From an uncultured Flavobacteriales bacterium (GTDB lineage: Bacteria > Bacteroidota > Bacteroidia > Flavobacteriales_D > Crocinitomicaceae): a stretch of DNA of 50,212 bases. The stretch is from the NCBI GenBank assembly GCA_937973685.1, contig CALJKJ010000033.1, positions 1 through 50,212 of the forward strand. Reading direction: 5' to 3'. The position numbers and the translations under genes are program-made. This document shows positions 48,354 through 50,212 of the stretch, one piece after another (position 1 is the first letter of the stretch; every line of letters begins with the position of its first letter). Below the pieces are notes generated by a model. It saw only the letters and a list, made by a program, of their open reading frames with translations. It ran no database searches and was not told the DNA's origin.

Positions 48354-50212
48354 GTACGACAACACGATTGTCAAGAATTTTGCCTTTGCAACACTTTTGT
48401 GGGCAATTGTAGGTATGCTAGTGGGATTAATTGCTGCGTTGCAATTAGCTTTCCCCGATTTTTTCAACGATTACCTGGGATTTAGATACATTTCATTTGG
48501 ACGTATCCGACCATTGCACACGAATGCTGTGATTTTTGCATTTGTCGGAAATGGTATTTTCACAGGAGTTTACTATTCCTTGCAACGTTTATTGAAAACG
48601 CGTATGTGGAGTGATAAATTGAGTAAAATCAACTTTTGGGGATGGCAATTTATCATTGTTTGCGCAGCTGTAACGCTACCATTTGGTATCACTTCAGGAA
48701 AAGAATATGCAGAATTGGAGTGGTGGATAGATATTCTAATCGCTGCTATGTGGGTAGTTTTTGGTTGGAACATGTTTGGAACAATTTTAGTGCGTCGTGT
48801 AAAACACTTATACGTAGCCATTTGGTTTTTCATCGCAACGTTTGTTACAGTAGCCATTTTACATATTTTCAATTCGTTTGAATTACCAATTAGTTTCTTC
48901 AAAAGTTATTCGTGGTATGCTGGAGTACAAGATGCTTTGGTTCAATGGTGGTACGGTCACAATGCAGTAGCCTTTTTCTTAACTACTCCTTATTTGGGGT
49001 TGATGTATTACTTTGTTCCGAAAGCTGCAAATCGCCCTGTTTATTCATACCGTTTATCAATCATTCACTTTTGGGCCTTGATATTCATTTATATCTGGGC
49101 TGGACCACACCATTTATTGTATACTTCTTTACCCGATTGGGCACAAAGTTTAGGTGTCGTGTTTTCAGTAATGTTGATCGCTCCATCTTGGGGAGGAATG
49201 TTAAATGGATTGTTGACCATGCGTGGTGCGTGGGATCGTGTGCGTGATGATGTCATGTTGAAATTCATGGTCGTTGCATTAACATGTTATGGTATGGCAA
49301 CTTTTGAGGGACCTTTGTTATCCTTAAAATCTGTCAATATCATTTCTCACTTCACAGACTGGACAATTGCTCACGTTCACGTTGGTGGTTTGGGTTGGAA
49401 TGGTATGTTTACGTTCGGTATGCTTTACTGGTTGTTACCGCGTCTTTTCAGAACAGAATTGTATTCAAAAAAATTAGCAAACCAACATTTCTGGATTGCA
49501 ACTTTGGGAATCATCCTTTATGCAGTTCCAATGTATATTGCTGGATTTATGCAAGGATTAGATTGGCAACATTTCAATCCTGACGGAACGTTGGTTCACA
49601 AAGATTTCTTAGAAACTGTAACAAATCTTCGTCCTTATTACATCTTACGATCTATTGGTGGAGCATTGTTCATTGTTGGAGCGTTGATGATGGTGTACAA
49701 CATTATTAAAACAGTTAAACAAGGATCTTTCCTTGCTGAAGAAGAAGTCCAAGTACCTGCAACAATTGAAAGTGCGCACAAAGGAAAAGAATATTGGCAC
49801 AGAAAAATTGAAGGAAAACCTGTCAAATTCATGATTTTAGCGATCGTTGTTGTTGCAATTGGAGGTTTGGCTGAAATCATACCTACAATCGCTGTAAAAT
49901 CAAACATTCCAACGATTGCAAGCGTGAAACCATATACGCCACTTGAATTAGAAGGACGCGATATTTATATCCGAGAAGGTTGTTACAACTGTCACTCGCA
50001 AATGGTTCGACCAATGCGTTTTGAAACTGCTCGTTATGCCCCAACACCAGAAAGTGGTGGTTATTCTAAAGCTGGTGAAAATGTATACGATCACCCGTTC
50101 CAATGGGGTTCTAAAAGAACTGGTCCCGATTTAGCGCGAGAAGGAAGTTTGAGAGGAAACATGTGGCATTACGAACACATGGATCGTCCGAAAGAAATTT
50201 CAAAAGGTTCGA
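48331..50212 (+). CDS. ccoNO: Fused cbb3 cytochrome c oxidase subunit I/II (CcoNO), 3' end outside window
   Basis: The frame runs from ATG 48331 (or 48334) to the end of the window without a stop, giving 627 complete codons. Residues 1-~500 are subunit I (CcoN) with many membrane helices: RPLHTNAVIF (haem b ligand His63), WWYGHNAVAFFLTTPYLG (CuB His, ~209), AGPHHLLYT (CuB His pair, ~258) and DWTIAHVHVGG (haem ligands, ~347-351). From ~540 the subunit II (CcoO) part shows REGCYNCHSQMVRPMRFE (haem c CxxCH, ~551-555) and GSKRTGPDLAREG. Fusion of N and O is normal in Bacteroidota. The oxidase is a high-affinity proton-pumping terminal oxidase. Start overlaps ccoS. Confidence 0.96.
   Translation, partial: MMEVQTIKYDNTIVKNFAFATLLWAIVGMLVGLIAALQLAFPDFFNDYLGFRYISFGRIRPLHTNAVIFAFVGNGIFTGVYYSLQRLLKTRMWSDKLSKINFWGWQFIIVCAAVTLPFGITSGKEYAELEWWIDILIAAMWVVFGWNMFGTILVRRVKHLYVAIWFFIATFVTVAILHIFNSFELPISFFKSYSWYAGVQDALVQWWYGHNAVAFFLTTPYLGLMYYFVPKAANRPVYSYRLSIIHFWALIFIYIWAGPHHLLYTSLPDWAQSLGVVFSVMLIAPSWGGMLNGLLTMRGAWDRVRDDVMLKFMVVALTCYGMATFEGPLLSLKSVNIISHFTDWTIAHVHVGGLGWNGMFTFGMLYWLLPRLFRTELYSKKLANQHFWIATLGIILYAVPMYIAGFMQGLDWQHFNPDGTLVHKDFLETVTNLRPYYILRSIGGALFIVGALMMVYNIIKTVKQGSFLAEEEVQVPATIESAHKGKEYWHRKIEGKPVKFMILAIVVVAIGGLAEIIPTIAVKSNIPTIASVKPYTPLELEGRDIYIREGCYNCHSQMVRPMRFETARYAPTPESGGYSKAGENVYDHPFQWGSKRTGPDLAREGSLRGNMWHYEHMDRPKEISKGS

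Noticed and set aside
48573..49907. Several 60-110 codon frames on both strands in the last 1.7 kb
   Set aside because: They lie within the intact ccoNO frame, which runs to the window end without a stop.

Overview
The window comes from a member of the Bacteroidota, most likely Flavobacteriales close to Fluviicola/Crocinitomicaceae (the family-level guess is inference). Supporting signs are type IX secretion (T9SS) sorting domains, promoters of the Bacteroidota form TTG-N18/19-TAnnTTTG, a fused cbb3 oxidase subunit CcoNO, a type B ribosomal protein L31, and the gene block folP / DUF1599 / DoxX-like / tpiA / prmA ... clpS. Apart from one tRNA there is no RNA operon, and I see no insertion sequence, phage or CRISPR array.

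Layout. 1-6.1 kb: an A/T-rich accessory stretch of secreted or outer-membrane proteins on the + strand. It holds a truncated first gene, two tandem T9SS-exported paralogues, a small barrel-like protein, and an overlapping pair (a possible beta-propeller and a CxxC thioredoxin-like protein). 6.1-6.7 kb: an intergenic stretch with tRNA-Arg(ACG), its terminator, a 17-bp copy of the tRNA 3' end and a second hairpin. 6.7-21.3 kb: one long minus-strand operon reading DUF1599, DoxX-like, tpiA, prmA, a 1538-residue unknown exported protein, plsY, a 1770-residue TPR/PD40/SPOR protein and clpS. 21.4-27.8 kb: folP (+), then on the minus strand a hotdog thioesterase, an MscS channel, menB, an AAC(3)-like acetyltransferase, a WG-repeat protein and rpmE2. 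27.9-31 kb: a beta-helix lipoprotein, a HigBA-type toxin-antitoxin pair with a clear promoter/operator, and malate dehydrogenase. 31.2-33 kb: an ECF sigma factor overlapping a membrane-anchored partner with a gliding/T9SS-type C-terminal domain. 33-36 kb: radC, polysaccharide deacetylase and GSCFA on the minus strand. 36-42.3 kb: GH3 lipoprotein, a repeat-rich gap, M61 peptidase, transglutaminase-like protein, a small membrane protein, aroK and pepT. 42.4-50.2 kb: a microaerobic respiration cluster with an Fnr-like regulator, divergent hemN and ccoI, a DEAD-box helicase on the other strand, ccoS and ccoNO (running off the end).

How the genes work together. The clearest functional unit is the last one. 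Fnr, HemN (oxygen-independent haem synthesis), CcoI (copper export for oxidase assembly), CcoS and CcoNO form a low-oxygen respiration module. Two TGAT-N4-ATCA palindromes, one in the fnr/hemN gap and one upstream of ccoS, sit at the same distance from the presumed -7 elements and fit control by the local Fnr-like protein. The 6.7-21.3 kb operon mixes housekeeping genes with two very large envelope proteins, which is unusual and may be a lineage-specific insertion between prmA and clpS.
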